Shown one piece after another: positions 18,843 through 27,306 of a stretch of 64,000 nucleotides of DNA; the stretch's first letter is position 1; each line of letters starts with the position of its first letter. Origin of the DNA: Mycolicibacter arupensis (GTDB lineage: Bacteria > Actinomycetota > Actinomycetes > Mycobacteriales > Mycobacteriaceae); assembly GCF_002086515.1 (NCBI RefSeq), contig NZ_MVHH01000014.1, positions 1 to 64,000 on the forward strand, given 5' to 3'. Both the position numbers and the translations under genes were made by a program. The notes beneath the pieces are model-generated. The model searched no databases and was not told the DNA's origin. It saw only the letters and a program-made list of their open reading frames with translations.

Positions 18843-19733
18843 ATGCCGCTGAACACCATTGCACTGGAATTGGTGCCGCCCAACACCGACCGCGGGGCCA
18901 AGCAGGCCCGCGAAGAGGCCCACAAGGTCCTGCAGTTATCCGCCCAAGCGGGCATCGCGGGCCGGATCGGTCACGTCATGATCCCCGGGTTGATCCCCGA
19001 AGACGACGATCGGCCGGTCGAGATGCACCCCAAACTCGACGTGAGCGACTTCTGGTCGGTCATCGGTCCCGAACTGCCCGGAGTGCGCGGACTGTGCACA
19101 CAGGTCACCGCATTCCTCGACGAGTCCGCGCTGCGGACACGCCTTTCGGGGCTGCGCCAGGCCGGATTCGACGGAATCATCTTCGTCGGTGTCCCCCGCA
19201 CGCTCAACGACGGAGAGGGCGGCGGCGTCGCACCCACCGACGCCCTGTCCAAGTTCGACGATCTCGTGGACAACCGGGGAGTCATCCTCATCCCGACCCG
19301 AGACGCCGAGCAGGATCGCTTCGCCTTCAAATGCGAGCGGGGCGCCACGTTCGGGATGACGCAGCTGCTCTACTCGGATGCCATCGTGGGATTCCTGCGC
19401 AACTTCACCCAGGTCAGCGACCACCGGCCCGAGGTCCTGTTGTCGTTCGGCTTCGTGCCCAAGATGGAGTCCAAGGTCGGGCTGATCGACTGGCTGATCC
19501 AGGACCCGGGCAATGAGGCCGTCGCCGCCGAACAGGACTTCGTGCGGACCCTGGCCGCGGGCGAACCCGACGCCAAACGCCGCCAGTTGCTCGATCTCTA
19601 CAAGCGGGTGATCGATGGCGTGGCCGAATTGGGGTTCCCGTTGAGCCTGCACTTCGAGGCTCCCTACGGTATTTCGAAGCCGGCCTTCGACACCTTCGCC
19701 GAGATGCTCGCCTACTGGTCGCCGCCGGCATAA
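18843..19733 (+). CDS. Mycobacterial-type methylenetetrahydrofolate reductase (MetF analogue)
   Basis: This is a 296-residue protein strongly resembling, from memory, M. tuberculosis Rv2172c (shared blocks TIALELVPPN, ELPGVRGLCTQVTAFLDE, GVPRTLNDGEG, GATFGMTQLLYSDAIV, VLLSFGFVPKME). That family was shown to be a methylenetetrahydrofolate reductase unlike classical MetF. It reduces 5,10-methylene-THF to 5-methyl-THF, the substrate of MetE. The ATG at 18843 is the only start after the hairpin. Its place directly after metE supports the role. Whether it is read from the riboswitch transcript depends on the intervening hairpin. Confidence 0.8.
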   Translation: MPLNTIALELVPPNTDRGAKQAREEAHKVLQLSAQAGIAGRIGHVMIPGLIPEDDDRPVEMHPKLDVSDFWSVIGPELPGVRGLCTQVTAFLDESALRTRLSGLRQAGFDGIIFVGVPRTLNDGEGGGVAPTDALSKFDDLVDNRGVILIPTRDAEQDRFAFKCERGATFGMTQLLYSDAIVGFLRNFTQVSDHRPEVLLSFGFVPKMESKVGLIDWLIQDPGNEAVAAEQDFVRTLAAGEPDAKRRQLLDLYKRVIDGVAELGFPLSLHFEAPYGISKPAFDTFAEMLAYWSPPA

Positions 19734-19953
19734 ACCCGAGGAGGCGGCCCAGATCGATTGGAAGGGGCAGTAATTCACCGACACTTCAGGTCGAGTCTCG
19801 GCGGCGTTCAGCCGACAGCTGCTTACCGGCCCTAGCCTCGGACGCGAAGGGGAGTAGTTCCTACCCGCCACACCGGTGGTGGATGTGAATGGTCGTCAAT
19901 ACGGCGGTTGCACCCGCCCGGTCATTCAGCGGACCTGGACTTTCGCGAGCGAG

Positions 19954-19986
19954 ACCTTCGGACGATCGATCATGTCGACCGAAGGT
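19954..19986. repeat. Inverted repeat in the leader of the P-type ATPase gene
   Basis: ACCTTCGG (19954-19961) pairs with CCGAAGGT (19979-19986) around a 17-base loop, 46 bases ahead of the chosen start codon. The 19734-20032 gap holds no supported gene. The stem could be a leader hairpin or an operator. The gap has several short GC-rich palindromes but no recognisable metal-regulator box. Confidence 0.35.
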
Positions 19987-20032
19987 TCCGCGGGCTGTCT
20001 CCACGGCTTCGGTCGCCGAGCGAAGGAGACCG

Positions 20033-23000
20033 ATGCCCCCCTCGATAGCTGCCTTGGCCGACGATGTCGAGCCGGACTATGACGTGGTTGCCGACCCACC
20101 GGCGGAGGTCGACCGCCCACGGCGGCATCTTCGCCCGGCCCCCGAACCCGGCGATGGTCTGATCGCGGTCAGCAGCGCCGCGATGGCCGGCATCAATGCC
20201 GTCGGCCTGGGTCTGGCAGTTGCCAGTCGCGTGCTGCGGTTTCGCCGGTTGCCCTCCAGTCTCCAGGGCGCGGTGATCACCCTGGACCACCAGCCACAGC
20301 TGCGTCGCCTGCTGGAGGAACGAATCGGCAAGCGCGCCACCGCCACCGCGTTGGGGATGGCGACCACCGCCGTCAACGCCCTGGCCGCGGCGCCGTCGAT
20401 GCTGGCGGTGGACCTGGCGATCAACACGATCAGAGCCGCCGAAGCGCGCGCGGACACCCGGGCCTGGGCGCGGCGCGAGCCGGAGCTGGCCCGCCCGGCT
20501 GCCCCGTCGGCCCAGCGCACGACGGAATCCCCGGAGAGCCCGGTCGACCACAACCTCCAGCGCGGGACCTGGATTCAGGCGATCGGCGCCGCCGTCGTCG
20601 CCGCGACCAGCCGCGACCCGGAACTGGCCGGCAATGCCGCGTTGGTCGCGGTGCCCAAAGCCACCCGGGCCACGCACGAATCGTTCGCCGCCACGTTGGG
20701 CCGCGGGCTGGCCAACCGGGACGAGGCACTGCAGGTCGACCCGGACAGCCTGCGTCGACTGGACCGCATCGACGTGGTGATCCTCGATCCGCGCGTGCTG
20801 CGGACCGCAGCGTTGCGCCTGGCGGGACTGCGCGGCACCGACGAGAAGGATCTGACCGCCTGGGAAAGCGCCCGGGAGATGCTCGCGACGGGTGACCTGC
20901 GGCCAGGGTGGCATCCCGTCCCCGGCCGCCCCGGCACCGAGGCGCTGGTTGCTCCGGCGCCGCATCCCCTGGCGGCCGCGACCCTCGCCGAGACACAGCG
21001 CGCCCAGGTGCGCACGGTGACCGTGGATGACTCCGCCGGCCTGGGAGTGCTGCGGCCCGCATTCGACGAAATCGCTCCCCTGACGGGCGATTCGATCGAC
21101 GTCACGCTGCTTCATGCGGTGCGCGACTACCAGCAGGACGGCCACACCGTGGCGGTGGTCTCCTCTGCGGCCGCCCAGGCGCTGTCGGCGGCCGACCTGG
21201 GGATCGGCATCCTGCCCGACGACGGCGAGCCGCCGGTGGCGGACCTGATCGTCGATGACCTGTCCGGGGTCTGGCGGGTATTGCATGCCCTGCCCGCGGC
21301 CCAGGAGGCCACCCGTCTGGGTATCGCCTTGTCCACCGGCGCTTCGGCATTGGGTTCGATGCTGCTCATTCCCACGGTGCGCGGTCGCGGTCCCGAGCCG
21401 GTGGCGCTGGGCGCGGCCGTGGGTCTGGTGTCGGGCTACTGGACGGCCCGCCGGGTGATCACGGCGCCGCTGCCCCGGCCGGTCCCCGTCGAGGAGTGGC
21501 ATGCCATGTCGGTCGAGCAGGCGCGCGCCGCCCTGAGCTCGCTGTCGCGGCCCGACGTCGCGCCGGACACCGGCACCGCCGGGCGGCACGTGGTCTGGCA
21601 GTTCCTGGACGCGGTGCGTGACGAACTGTCCGATCCACTGACACCCGTCCTGGGACTGGGCGCCGCTGCCACCGCGCTGCTGGGCGCACCCCTCGACGCG
21701 CTCATGGTCGGCTCTGTCCTGGTCAGCAATGCGGTCCTGGCGGCCGGTCAACGGTTGAGCGCCGAACTGCGGCTGGATCGGCTCCTGGCCGAGCAGATCC
21801 CGCCGGCCTGGAAGGTGACGATCCGGCCCGATGGCACTCGCGACCGCGTCCAAGTACTTCCCGAGCAGCTGGAGCGTGGCGACCTGATCGAGGTGGGTCC
21901 CGACGATGTGGTGCCCGCCGACGCCCGATTGGTCGAGCTGGAGAAACTGGAGGTCGACGAATCCTCGCTCACCGGTGAGTCGTTGCCGGTGACCAAGCAG
22001 CTCGACGCCACCCCGGGCGCCGAGCTGGCTGAGCGTCGCTGCATGCTGTTCGCGGGCACCACCGTGGCCTCCGGGAACGGTCTGGCGCTGGTGACCGCCG
22101 TGGGGCCCGACACCGAGGTGCGGCGCGCCGCTGACCTGGTCACCAGCCGGCACGGGGATATCGGGCTGACCCATCAACTCGGACAGATCACCACCCGGAC
22201 CTGGCCGCTGAGCCTGATGGCCGGCGGCCTGGTCAGCGTGCTGGGGGTGTTGCGGGCCACCCGGCTGCAGCAGGCGGTGGCCAACGGAGTGTCGGTGGCT
22301 GTGGCCGCTGTCCCCGAGGGCATGCCGGTGGTTGCCACACTGGCTCAGCACGCCTCGGCTCAACGTCTCACCAAATCCGGTGTGCTGGTGCGGGTCCCCC
22401 GCTCCGTGGAGGCCCTGGGCCGCGTCGACGTGGTGTGCTTCGACAAGACCGGCACCCTGAGCGAGAACCGCTTGCGGGTCACCGAGGTGCGCACGGCGGC
22501 CGATCATTCCCGTGACGAGGTGCTGCGGTGCGCGGAACGCGCGACGGCGTCGGCCAAGGGGCAGAGCCATATCGACGCGACCGACGCGGCGATCGTGGCG
22601 GCGGCGGCCCAAGTGCCCGGAGCCGTCGCTTCGGGGACAGCCGATGCCCATCTGCCGTTCCGCTCCGGGCGGCCGTTCGCGGCGTCGGTGTTCGGAGCCG
22701 AGTTGACTATCAAGGGCGCACCCGAGGTGGTGTTGGCCGCCTGCGACCACGTCGCGGCCGACATCCACGATGTGGTGGAGCAACTGGCCGACGAGGGTCT
22801 GCGGGTGCTCGCGGTGGCACGTCGTGAGCTCAGTCCCGCTCAGGTGCAGTCACTTTCGGCCGATCCCGACGATCCCGAGGCCCAGCTCGCGACGCTGGCG
22901 CAGCAGTGCGCCGACGGTTTGACGCTGGTCGGGTTCGTCGGTATCGCCGACACGCCGCGCGCCGGGTCAGCGGGGCTGCTGGCCGAGCTGGAGCGCCGGC

Positions 23001-23977
23001 AGGTGCCCATTCGGATGATCACCGGCGATCACCCGACCACCGGCCGCGCGATCGCCCGCAAGATGGGCGTGCGGCTGTCCGCCGATCAGGTGATCACCGG
23101 CACGGAGTGGGAGGCGCTGTCGGGCACGGAGCAGGAACGCGCGGTGGCCGAGCGGGTGGTGTTCGCCCGCATGTCGCCGGCGAACAAGGTGCAGGTGGTG
23201 CAGGCGCTGGAACGCAGCGGCAAGGTCTCGGCCATGGTCGGTGACGGCGCCAATGACGCCGCCGCCATCCGGGCCGCCACGGTCGGGATCGGGATCGTCG
23301 CGCAGGGCAGCGACGCCGCCCACACGGCCGCCGACGTGGTGCTGCTCGACGGCAAGATCGAGACCCTGCTGGACGCCCTCAACGAGGGCAGCCAATTGTG
23401 GCAGCGGGTTCAGGCCGCGGTGGCGGTGCTGCTGGGCGGCAACGCCAGCGGCGCGTTGTTCGCGATCATCGGCAGCGCGCTGACCGGTCAGGCGCCGTTG
23501 ACCACCCGGCAGCTGCTGCTGGTCAACATCGTGACCGACGCGTTCCCGGCCACCGCGCTGGCGATCAGCCAGCCTCGGCGTCCCATGCCTTTCGGGGGAC
23601 GCGGGCCCGATGAGAAGGCGCTGTTGCGCGCGGTGACACTACGGGGCACCACGACGGCCAGCGCAACCCTCGCGGCGTGGTTCATGGGCCGCCTGACCGG
23701 ATTTCCCCGGCGCGCCTCCACGGTGGCACTGGTCGCCTTGGTGAGCACCCAGTTGGCGCAGACCCTGCTGGAGTCACGCTCGCCGATGGTGCTGGCCACC
23801 GCCGGCGGGTCGTTCGCGGCGCTGGCCCTGCTGATCAGCATCCCGGGAATCAGCCAGTTCATGGGCTGCACGCCGCTGGGCCCGATCGGCTGGGGCCAGG
23901 CGCTGGCGTCGACTGCGGCCGCCATCGCCGGGGCGGCCATCGTGCCCCGCTTCTTGTCCCCCGCCGAGGCCCACTAG
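20033..23977 (+). CDS. Large CtpH/CtpI-type P-type ATPase
   Basis: This is a 1314-residue P-type ATPase. The ATG at 20033 with GAAGGAGA upstream is the best start. The catalytic core is complete: A-domain ELEKLEVDESSLTGESLPVT, phosphorylation Asp804 in CFDKTGTL, KGAPE in the N-domain, MITGDHPTT and VGDGANDAAAI, with PEGMP in the fourth membrane helix. The long N-terminal half carries a degenerate second P-domain: IDVVILDPR at Asp252, and ADLGIGILPDDG followed by a membrane helix, mirroring the C-terminal core. It is shorter than CtpH/CtpI of M. tuberculosis (over 1,500 residues, from memory). The transported ion is unknown; the core is closest to P2 (Ca-type) pumps. Confidence 0.9.
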   Translation: MPPSIAALADDVEPDYDVVADPPAEVDRPRRHLRPAPEPGDGLIAVSSAAMAGINAVGLGLAVASRVLRFRRLPSSLQGAVITLDHQPQLRRLLEERIGKRATATALGMATTAVNALAAAPSMLAVDLAINTIRAAEARADTRAWARREPELARPAAPSAQRTTESPESPVDHNLQRGTWIQAIGAAVVAATSRDPELAGNAALVAVPKATRATHESFAATLGRGLANRDEALQVDPDSLRRLDRIDVVILDPRVLRTAALRLAGLRGTDEKDLTAWESAREMLATGDLRPGWHPVPGRPGTEALVAPAPHPLAAATLAETQRAQVRTVTVDDSAGLGVLRPAFDEIAPLTGDSIDVTLLHAVRDYQQDGHTVAVVSSAAAQALSAADLGIGILPDDGEPPVADLIVDDLSGVWRVLHALPAAQEATRLGIALSTGASALGSMLLIPTVRGRGPEPVALGAAVGLVSGYWTARRVITAPLPRPVPVEEWHAMSVEQARAALSSLSRPDVAPDTGTAGRHVVWQFLDAVRDELSDPLTPVLGLGAAATALLGAPLDALMVGSVLVSNAVLAAGQRLSAELRLDRLLAEQIPPAWKVTIRPDGTRDRVQVLPEQLERGDLIEVGPDDVVPADARLVELEKLEVDESSLTGESLPVTKQLDATPGAELAERRCMLFAGTTVASGNGLALVTAVGPDTEVRRAADLVTSRHGDIGLTHQLGQITTRTWPLSLMAGGLVSVLGVLRATRLQQAVANGVSVAVAAVPEGMPVVATLAQHASAQRLTKSGVLVRVPRSVEALGRVDVVCFDKTGTLSENRLRVTEVRTAADHSRDEVLRCAERATASAKGQSHIDATDAAIVAAAAQVPGAVASGTADAHLPFRSGRPFAASVFGAELTIKGAPEVVLAACDHVAADIHDVVEQLADEGLRVLAVARRELSPAQVQSLSADPDDPEAQLATLAQQCADGLTLVGFVGIADTPRAGSAGLLAELERRQVPIRMITGDHPTTGRAIARKMGVRLSADQVITGTEWEALSGTEQERAVAERVVFARMSPANKVQVVQALERSGKVSAMVGDGANDAAAIRAATVGIGIVAQGSDAAHTAADVVLLDGKIETLLDALNEGSQLWQRVQAAVAVLLGGNASGALFAIIGSALTGQAPLTTRQLLLVNIVTDAFPATALAISQPRRPMPFGGRGPDEKALLRAVTLRGTTTASATLAAWFMGRLTGFPRRASTVALVALVSTQLAQTLLESRSPMVLATAGGSFAALALLISIPGISQFMGCTPLGPIGWGQALASTAAAIAGAAIVPRFLSPAEAH

Positions 23978-23987
23978 CCTCGGGGCG

Positions 23988-24866
23988 ATGGAGTTCACCA
24001 CGCTGCGCCATGAGGTCGTCGACGGCATCCTGACCGTGCACCTGGACCGGCCGGACAATCTCAACGCCTTCACCGTCGAGATGGCCGAAGAGCTGGAGCG
24101 AACTTTCGTCGACGTCAATAACGACGACGCTGTCCGCGCGGTGATCGTCACCGGCTCGGGGCGCGCCTTCTGCGCGGGCATGGACCTGTCCAGTTCCGGC
24201 AATGTGTTCGGCCTGGATGAGTCCAAGTCGCCGTCGCTGGCCGACATGGCCGACCTCGATGACCCCGAGCTTGCCCGGGTGCGCGACACCGGCGGGCGGG
24301 TGACCTTGGCGATCTACAACTGCCGTAAACCGGTGATCGCCGCGGTCAACGGGCCCGCGGTCGGGATCGGGGCCACCATGATGCTGGCCATGGACGCCCG
24401 GCTGTTCTCCACCAAGGCGCGTTTCGGTCTGGTCTTCGGCAAGCTGGGCATCACTCCCGAGGCGTGCTCGACGTGGTTTCTGCCCCGGATCGTCGGCATG
24501 CCGACCGCCCTGGATCTGCTCTACCGCGCCGACATCCTCGATGCCGAGGGGGCACTCGGCTGCGGGATCGCGGGGTCGCTGCACGAGCCCGAAGCACTGT
24601 TGGCTGACGCGCGGGCGCTGGCCGATGCCTGGACCAAGGGCCGCTCGCCGGTGTCGTTCGCGCTGATCCGTCAGATGCTCTACCGCAACTCCGCGCAACC
24701 GGACCCGGTGGAGGCGCACCGGGTCGATTCACTGGCGATGTTCTACACCAGCATCGGCGACGGGGCCGACGGGGTGCGGGCGTTTTTGGAGAAGCGCGAC
24801 GCCCAGTTCACCGGCCGGGCCTCGCAGATGCCGCCGTTCTACAACGAGTGGGTCACGCCCGTCTAA
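23988..24866 (+). CDS. Crotonase-family enoyl-CoA hydratase/isomerase
   Basis: This is a 292-residue crotonase. The oxyanion-hole segments FCAGMDLSSSG and GPAVGIGATMMLAMD are present; the first classical glutamate is replaced (GATMML), while a glutamate remains in GITPEACSTWFLP. This arrangement is seen in isomerase-like and long-loop crotonases. The region FGLDESKSPSLADMADLDDPEL is an insertion compared with simple hydratases. The start at 23988 follows the ATPase stop by ten bases, so the two may be one transcript. A set of tandem repeats and a palindrome follow the stop. Confidence 0.85.
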   Translation: MEFTTLRHEVVDGILTVHLDRPDNLNAFTVEMAEELERTFVDVNNDDAVRAVIVTGSGRAFCAGMDLSSSGNVFGLDESKSPSLADMADLDDPELARVRDTGGRVTLAIYNCRKPVIAAVNGPAVGIGATMMLAMDARLFSTKARFGLVFGKLGITPEACSTWFLPRIVGMPTALDLLYRADILDAEGALGCGIAGSLHEPEALLADARALADAWTKGRSPVSFALIRQMLYRNSAQPDPVEAHRVDSLAMFYTSIGDGADGVRAFLEKRDAQFTGRASQMPPFYNEWVTPV

Positions 24867-24869
24867 CCC

Positions 24870-24917
24870 CGGCTCACCCCACCGCCGGCTCACCCCACCG
24901 CCGGCTCACCCCACCGC
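24870..24917. repeat. Three perfect 16-bp tandem repeats
   Basis: The unit cggctcaccccaccgc occurs three times without a mismatch, at 24870-24885, 24886-24901 and 24902-24917. It starts three bases after the crotonase stop codon and leads directly into the palindrome at 24920-24972. Slippage or copy-number variation between strains is expected at such a site. No coding function is likely. Confidence 0.85.
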
Positions 24918-24919
24918 CG

Positions 24920-24972
24920 AGCGTGAAGTTAGCTTCACTCTGAGTAGTCGAGTGTGCAGCTAACTTCACGCT
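24920..24972. terminator. Palindrome between convergent genes, likely bidirectional terminator
   Basis: AGCGTGAAGTTAGCT (24920-24934) pairs perfectly with AGCTAACTTCACGCT (24958-24972), and inside it CACTC pairs with GAGTG. The element sits between the crotonase stop on the plus strand and the sterol-desaturase-like gene stop on the minus strand. Position and stability suit a bidirectional terminator. Its outer boundary gccgagcgtg matches that of the palindrome at 12004. Confidence 0.7.
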
Positions 24973-24988
24973 GGGCCAGGGGCGGGCT

Positions 24989-25825
24989 TCACGGTCGGCC
25001 AGGGGCGGGCTGCCAGCCGGGGCCGCGGAACAGGTGGCCCCACACCGCACGCCAACTGCGCGCCGCGCGGATGTCGCGCCAGATGGCCACGTACTCGTGG
25101 GTGGCCACCCGCACCGGGTTGAACGTGTCGATGTTCTTGGTCAGCCCGTAGATCACACGCTCATCCTCGGGTTCGAAGGTGCCGAACAGGCGGTCCCACA
25201 CGATGAGGATGCCGCCGTAGTTCTTGTCGAGGTACTCGGCGTTGGAGCCGTGGTGCACGCGGTGGTGCGACGGGGTGTTGAAGACGAATTCGATTGGCCG
25301 CCACAGCTTGCCCACCCGTTCGGTGTGGATGAAGAACTGGTAGAGCAGGCTGATGGACTGCTGCAGCAGGATCATCCACGGGGCGAATCCGGCGAACGCC
25401 AACAGGATCCAGAACGGCACCGCGGTGAACGGCGTCCAGGTCTGACGCAGGGCCGTGGACAGGTTGTAGTGCTGACTGGAGTGGTGCACCACGTGGCTGG
25501 CCCAGAACACCCGGATGGTGTGGTGCGTGCGGTGATACCAGTAGTAGGCGAAGTCGTCGGCGAGGAACAGCGCGATCCAGGTCAGCGGGTTGGTGGCCGA
25601 CAGGTGTACCGGCGCCACCAGGTAGACGGCGCTATAGGCCGCCAGCACCACGAGCTTCCAGCCGATGTTGATGACGACGTTGCCGATTCCCATCGTGAGG
25701 CTGGTGCTGGTGTCGCGCATCTCGTAGCCGCGCTCCTGATCGTCGGGACGCACCGCGAACGACACGGCTTCCAGGAGCAGGCAGAGCACGAAGACGGGAA
25801 TGGCGTGGGCGATCAGGTCGAACAC
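24989..25825 (-). CDS. Sterol desaturase / fatty acid hydroxylase family membrane protein
   Basis: This is a 278-residue protein with four to five membrane spans. The diiron histidine clusters of the fatty-acid-hydroxylase superfamily are intact: HRTHH and HVVHHSSQHYN in the middle and HHRVHHGSN further on. Members hydroxylate or desaturate sterols and lipids using oxygen. The gene starts four bases after the FadR-type regulator stop, so both form one minus-strand operon. The substrate cannot be inferred, but the regulator family usually senses acyl-CoA or organic acids. Confidence 0.87.
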   Translation of the reverse strand: MFDLIAHAIPVFVLCLLLEAVSFAVRPDDQERGYEMRDTSTSLTMGIGNVVINIGWKLVVLAAYSAVYLVAPVHLSATNPLTWIALFLADDFAYYWYHRTHHTIRVFWASHVVHHSSQHYNLSTALRQTWTPFTAVPFWILLAFAGFAPWMILLQQSISLLYQFFIHTERVGKLWRPIEFVFNTPSHHRVHHGSNAEYLDKNYGGILIVWDRLFGTFEPEDERVIYGLTKNIDTFNPVRVATHEYVAIWRDIRAARSWRAVWGHLFRGPGWQPAPGRP

Positions 25826-25829
25826 GGGA

Positions 25830-26555
25830 CTAGTCCTCTCCCTCGGCGCCGGCCTGGCAGGCCGTGACGAACCGGGTCAGCAAATCATCGGCCAGCCGAT
25901 AGGCGGCGTCCTCGTCGGCGGCGGCGATCGCGGCGGCGAGGGCGATGTGGGCGTCGCGGTCGGCGAATTCGGCGGCCCCCAGGGCGTAGATGGCCTCGCG
26001 ACCCATCTCGTCGTAGGCGGCCACCAGGGTGTTGAGCGCTAGCCGGTAAGCAATATTTACGGAGCCGTCAATTATGGCGGTCCAGAACGTCAGATCGGCA
26101 TCGCTGACCGCCGCGAGGTCACCGGCCACCGGGTAGGCCGCGGCCGCGGCGGTGATCGCCGCCCGCTGCTCGGGGGTGGCGTGCCGCGCGCACAACCGCG
26201 CGGCATCCGCGGCGATCGAGCGCCGCATGACCGCGACGTCGCCGATGATCTGGCGAGTCGGGATCGCCCCGGCGACGGCCAGGCCGGTCAGGGCATCCAG
26301 GCCGGCGCTTTCCCGCCAGTCCAACACCCGGGTCTTGCCGCCGTGGCTGATCCGGATCAGGCCGGCTTGCTGCAGGCGCTTGAGCGCTTCCCGGACGGCG
26401 TGCCGGTTGACCTGCAGAGTCAGGGCGAGTTCGCGCTCCGAGGGCAACGCCTCGCCGGCGGGCAGGCGTCCGGTCAGGATCTCTTCGACCAGCCGCACGA
26501 AGATCGTGTCGGAGATCGCGGTGCGGGAGATGGGCGCCAAGTCCATGCGCTCCAT
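25830..26555 (-). CDS. FadR-family GntR regulator with FCD domain
   Basis: This is a 241-residue GntR regulator. The winged helix (residues 15-85) has the signature LPSERELALTLQVNRHAVREALKRLQQAGLIRI. The rest is an all-helical FCD ligand domain with a metal-site-like Asp/His pattern (RDAHIALAAAI). The ATG at 26555 is chosen; the ATG at 26546 is nearly as good. A FadR-type operator lies about 30 bases upstream, implying autoregulation of this gene and of the following hydroxylase gene. Confidence 0.87.
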   Translation of the reverse strand: MERMDLAPISRTAISDTIFVRLVEEILTGRLPAGEALPSERELALTLQVNRHAVREALKRLQQAGLIRISHGGKTRVLDWRESAGLDALTGLAVAGAIPTRQIIGDVAVMRRSIAADAARLCARHATPEQRAAITAAAAAYPVAGDLAAVSDADLTFWTAIIDGSVNIAYRLALNTLVAAYDEMGREAIYALGAAEFADRDAHIALAAAIAAADEDAAYRLADDLLTRFVTACQAGAEGED

Positions 26556-26573
26556 GCTGGGCCATCCCGCCAC

Positions 26574-26596
26574 ACTGGTCAACTGGTTGGACCAGT
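26574..26596 (-). promoter_or_regulatory. FadR-type operator upstream of the GntR gene
   Basis: The 11-mer tggttggacca (26584-26594) and its complement tggtccaacca both fit the FadR-subfamily consensus TNGTNNNACNA. It lies inside a larger 7-bp inverted repeat, ACTGGTC (26574-26580) with GACCAGT (26590-26596). The site is about 20-40 bases ahead of the regulator start codon, the usual place for an autoregulatory operator. Confidence 0.65.
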
Positions 26597-26649
26597 GATC
26601 TGAGTCACGATTCGCCGGGCCCCTGGCCGCCCGGGTCAGGTCCGGCGAG

Positions 26650-27234
26650 TCAGCGATTCTCCCGGATTCGCCGGTAGTGGCACGCCGCACGGACACGATT
26701 GCCGCACCCCGGCGAGCACCACTCCCGCCTCGGGTGCGACTTGACGAAAAACAGCACACAGCCAGGGGCATTGCAGGACCGCAAGTTGGCCGCCATAGGC
26801 CCGGTGAACAGCTCCACCGCCTGCTGCGCCAGCTCGGCAAGCACGCTTCGGATGGGCGACGCATGTCGCACGTCGACGGCGCGAAGCCCTCCGTCGACGA
26901 GGGCGAGTTCGCCCCGGGGCCGGTCGGCGAGCAGCCGGTTCACCACGGCGATCGCCTCGGCCACCTCAGTCCCGGCGTCCGGAGCGCCCGCAGTGACCAG
27001 CGCTGCAAGGCAACGCAGGGCGTCGCGCAGCAGCCGCGCATCGTTGAACTCCCCGGCATCGGGATCGCCCAGCTCGCCGTCGTCGCGGCCGGTGACCGCG
27101 GCGATCCACTCGCGCAATGCGTCCGGACCGGTCAACGCGTCGTGAATCGCGCCGGAGTCAGCCCAGATGGTGTTCATCAGGCGAACCGGCGCCGGCTCAT
27201 CGGGCAGCAGCCACGCAGGTGTTGCGGTCGTCAC
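26650..27234 (-). CDS. CGNR zinc-finger (ABATE-domain) regulator
   Basis: This is a 194-residue protein. The N-terminal part is the stress-associated ABATE domain, and the C-terminus is the CGNR zinc finger: CNAPGCVLFFVKSHPRREWCS followed by CGNRVRAACHYRR, giving four cysteines for one zinc. Such proteins are likely DNA-binding regulators. It is divergent from the AhpD-like gene at 27351, and a 15-bp inverted repeat sits between them, which is probably its operator. Confidence 0.88.
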   Translation of the reverse strand: MTTATPAWLLPDEPAPVRLMNTIWADSGAIHDALTGPDALREWIAAVTGRDDGELGDPDAGEFNDARLLRDALRCLAALVTAGAPDAGTEVAEAIAVVNRLLADRPRGELALVDGGLRAVDVRHASPIRSVLAELAQQAVELFTGPMAANLRSCNAPGCVLFFVKSHPRREWCSPGCGNRVRAACHYRRIRENR

Positions 27235-27262
27235 TTCACCACGTTATCACGGATAGATGGCC

Positions 27263-27306
27263 TTGCATCCGTTAGAACTTCGTGCTAAATCTTCTAACGG
27301 ATGCAA
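27263..27306. promoter_or_regulatory. Large operator-like inverted repeat between CGNR and AhpD-like genes
   Basis: TTGCATCCGTTAGAA (27263-27277) and TTCTAACGGATGCAA (27292-27306) form a perfect 15-bp inverted repeat with a 14-base AT-rich spacer. It lies between divergent start codons at 27234 and 27351. Half-sites separated by about 2.8 helical turns (centre to centre) suit binding by a dimer of dimers. I infer that the CGNR protein binds here and controls both genes. Confidence 0.65.

Noticed and set aside
19735-20032. Possible DosR or metal-regulator box before the P-type ATPase
   Set aside because: Some partial resemblance (gggagtagttcctaccc, ggacctggacttt) but no position fits a known consensus well enough.
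19970-22783. 937-codon minus-strand open frame opposite the P-type ATPase
   Set aside because: It is antisense to a complete, motif-rich ATPase gene; its sequence is low-complexity Arg/Gly/His/Gln typical of antisense frames in high-GC DNA.
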